Positions 61,923-64,000 of a DNA stretch of 64,000 nt are shown here, piece after piece. The position numbers and the translations under genes were made by a program. The DNA is from Glycomyces luteolus. GTDB lineage: Bacteria > Actinomycetota > Actinomycetes > Mycobacteriales > Micromonosporaceae. Within the stretch, counting starts at the first letter, position 1. Each line of letters starts with the position of its first letter. Under the pieces are notes generated by a model. It searched no databases. It saw only the letters and a list, made by a program, of their open reading frames with translations, and had not been told where the DNA came from. The stretch lies in contig NZ_JAPZVP010000025.1 in assembly GCF_027622875.1 (NCBI RefSeq), positions 1-64,000 on the forward strand. The letters are read 5' to 3'.

Positions 61923-62244
61923 ACGTCGCACCGTACTGCGTGTACGCAATGGAGTCTCGGACGGCCGATCGAGTGAGAAGGGACGATCACGCTCACGGCT
62001 CGCAATACGGAAGGCGCCCCCCGCGTCGACGACCTGGGCACTCGTCGCCGAACGGCATGGTTTGTCCGTCTCGCGAGCCTCGCCGGCGGGCGCGCGCCAG
62101 CGGCCCGCGGGCCTCACCGGGGAACCCGTCTCACAGGTGAGGAAATGCGGGGTGCCCAGCTCAGAGGACCCGGCTATGCTCGGGGCATCAAGGCCACCTG
62201 CCCGGTCGCCGTGCGAGATCATGCCGATCAGCGAGGAGCATTGC
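61923..62244. other. 322-bp region upstream of glyA
   Basis: Leader and promoter region of glyA and of the divergent membrane gene. TATGCT near 62173 could be a -10. I looked for a glycine riboswitch and saw no tandem aptamer core. Nothing else supported. Confidence 0.35.
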
Positions 62245-63519
<1,275 letters not shown>

Positions 63520-63545
63520 CGGGTCCACTGACGACACTGCAGCCT

Positions 63546-63578
63546 CAGGGCGCTCGACCGTAACGGTCGGGCGCCCTG
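63546..63578 (+). terminator. glyA terminator
   Basis: 15-bp stem (one T-G pair) with TAA loop: CAGGGCGCTCGACCG then its complement, followed by TT. 27 bp after the glyA stop. Confidence 0.75.
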
Positions 63579-63725
63579 TTCGCTGTGCCCTCAAGCACAT
63601 CCGTAGATTTCTCGAATCCGCCTGCAACAGGTGACGGGCCGGCTGCGTCTAGTTGATATCAAGTCCTCCCGATCGGCGGCGCCCCTGACCACGGCGGCAC
63701 GGTCACTCCTCAAAGGAAACCACCC

Positions 63726-64000
63726 ATGCATTCGTCATACCCTCGGCGCGCTGGACGGCGCGCGCTGGCCGTGCTCGGCGCGGCCGCACTCGGCGTCGGG
63801 GCGTTCGCGCTCCCGGCCGCCGCGCAGACCCCCGAGCCCGCCGCCGACGTCGTCTTCGACGAGCCCGTCGAGGCGGGCGCCGACCTCGCGACCGGCGCGA
63901 TCCACCTCGTGTTCGGCGACGACTTCGAACCCGGCGAGCACGACGTGACCGCCCAGCTGAGCGTCTACGGCGACGGCTGGGAGCTCGCCGGCGGCACGAC
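63726..64000 (+). CDS. secreted protein, N-terminal part, cut by window end
   Basis: The ATG at 63726 follows AAAGGAAACCACCC. A Sec-type signal peptide (RRALAVLGAAALGVGAFALPAAAQ, cleavage near residue 33) leads into acidic, beta-strand-like sequence (PEPAADVVFDEPVEAGAD, then FGDDFEPGEHDV). About 91 residues are visible; the rest lies beyond 64000. Function not recognisable. Confidence 0.7.
   Translation, partial: MHSSYPRRAGRRALAVLGAAALGVGAFALPAAAQTPEPAADVVFDEPVEAGADLATGAIHLVFGDDFEPGEHDVTAQLSVYGDGWELAGGT

Noticed and set aside
61923-62244. Glycine riboswitch upstream of glyA
   Set aside because: I see no conserved aptamer core or tandem arrangement, so the placement alone is not enough.

Overview
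This is high-GC chromosomal DNA from a filamentous-type actinomycete. The evidence is the complete fhaA-fhaB-pstP-rodA-pbpA-pknA-pknB growth-control cluster, the folB-folK-DUF3180 operon, a DUF5753/DUF397 regulator pair, Tat-exported and lipoprotein signals, and frequent GTG/TTG starts. Gene content fits orders such as Glycomycetales or Micromonosporales, but I cannot fix the genus from sequence alone. I see no phage, IS element or CRISPR.

Layout. 0-16.6 kb is a cell-surface glycopolymer region. It holds an asparagine-synthase-like protein, a membrane-anchored methyltransferase, three large glycosyltransferases, a lipoprotein, an acyltransferase with an SGNH domain, and an operon of nucleotidyltransferase, glycerol-1-phosphate-dehydrogenase-like enzyme and ABC-2 export permease. 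16.8-18.0 kb is icd. 18.3-24.3 kb is a five-gene oligopeptide/oligosaccharide-type ABC importer. 24.3-26.7 kb is a decayed-looking patch: a small ORF coupled to a WXG-motif gene with a one-base frameshift, and a tandem repeat.

26.7-36.4 kb is the Ser/Thr kinase and peptidoglycan-elongation cluster on the minus strand. 36.6-43.1 kb carries a small XRE regulator, hisC with an RDD/DUF2510 membrane protein, a DUF4190 protein, divergent nagA and a DeoR-type regulator, a MazG-like enzyme and a small Cys protein. 43.2-48.0 kb has two paralogous RbsC-like permeases with no ATPase, then DUF3180, folK, folB and a voltage-sensor-like membrane protein. A tRNA-Arg(CCT) at 48.16 kb is followed by a GH11 xylanase with a clear promoter.

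49.4-52.5 kb holds a small unknown gene, DUF397, a DUF5753 XRE regulator and a DUF574 methyltransferase. 52.7-58.7 kb is a second envelope-glycan block: LCP ligase, UDP-glucuronate-decarboxylase-like epimerase, polyprenyl-phosphate sugar transferase, a GT4 glycosyltransferase and a CDP-alcohol phosphotransferase. 58.9-64 kb has a glutamate-cysteine-ligase-family enzyme, a membrane protein, glyA and the start of a secreted protein.

Many convergent gene ends share near-perfect GC hairpins, mostly without U-tracts. The most unusual non-coding signal is a 13-bp palindrome, CCGGAA-N-TTCCGG, present upstream of both the xylanase and the DUF397/XRE pair.
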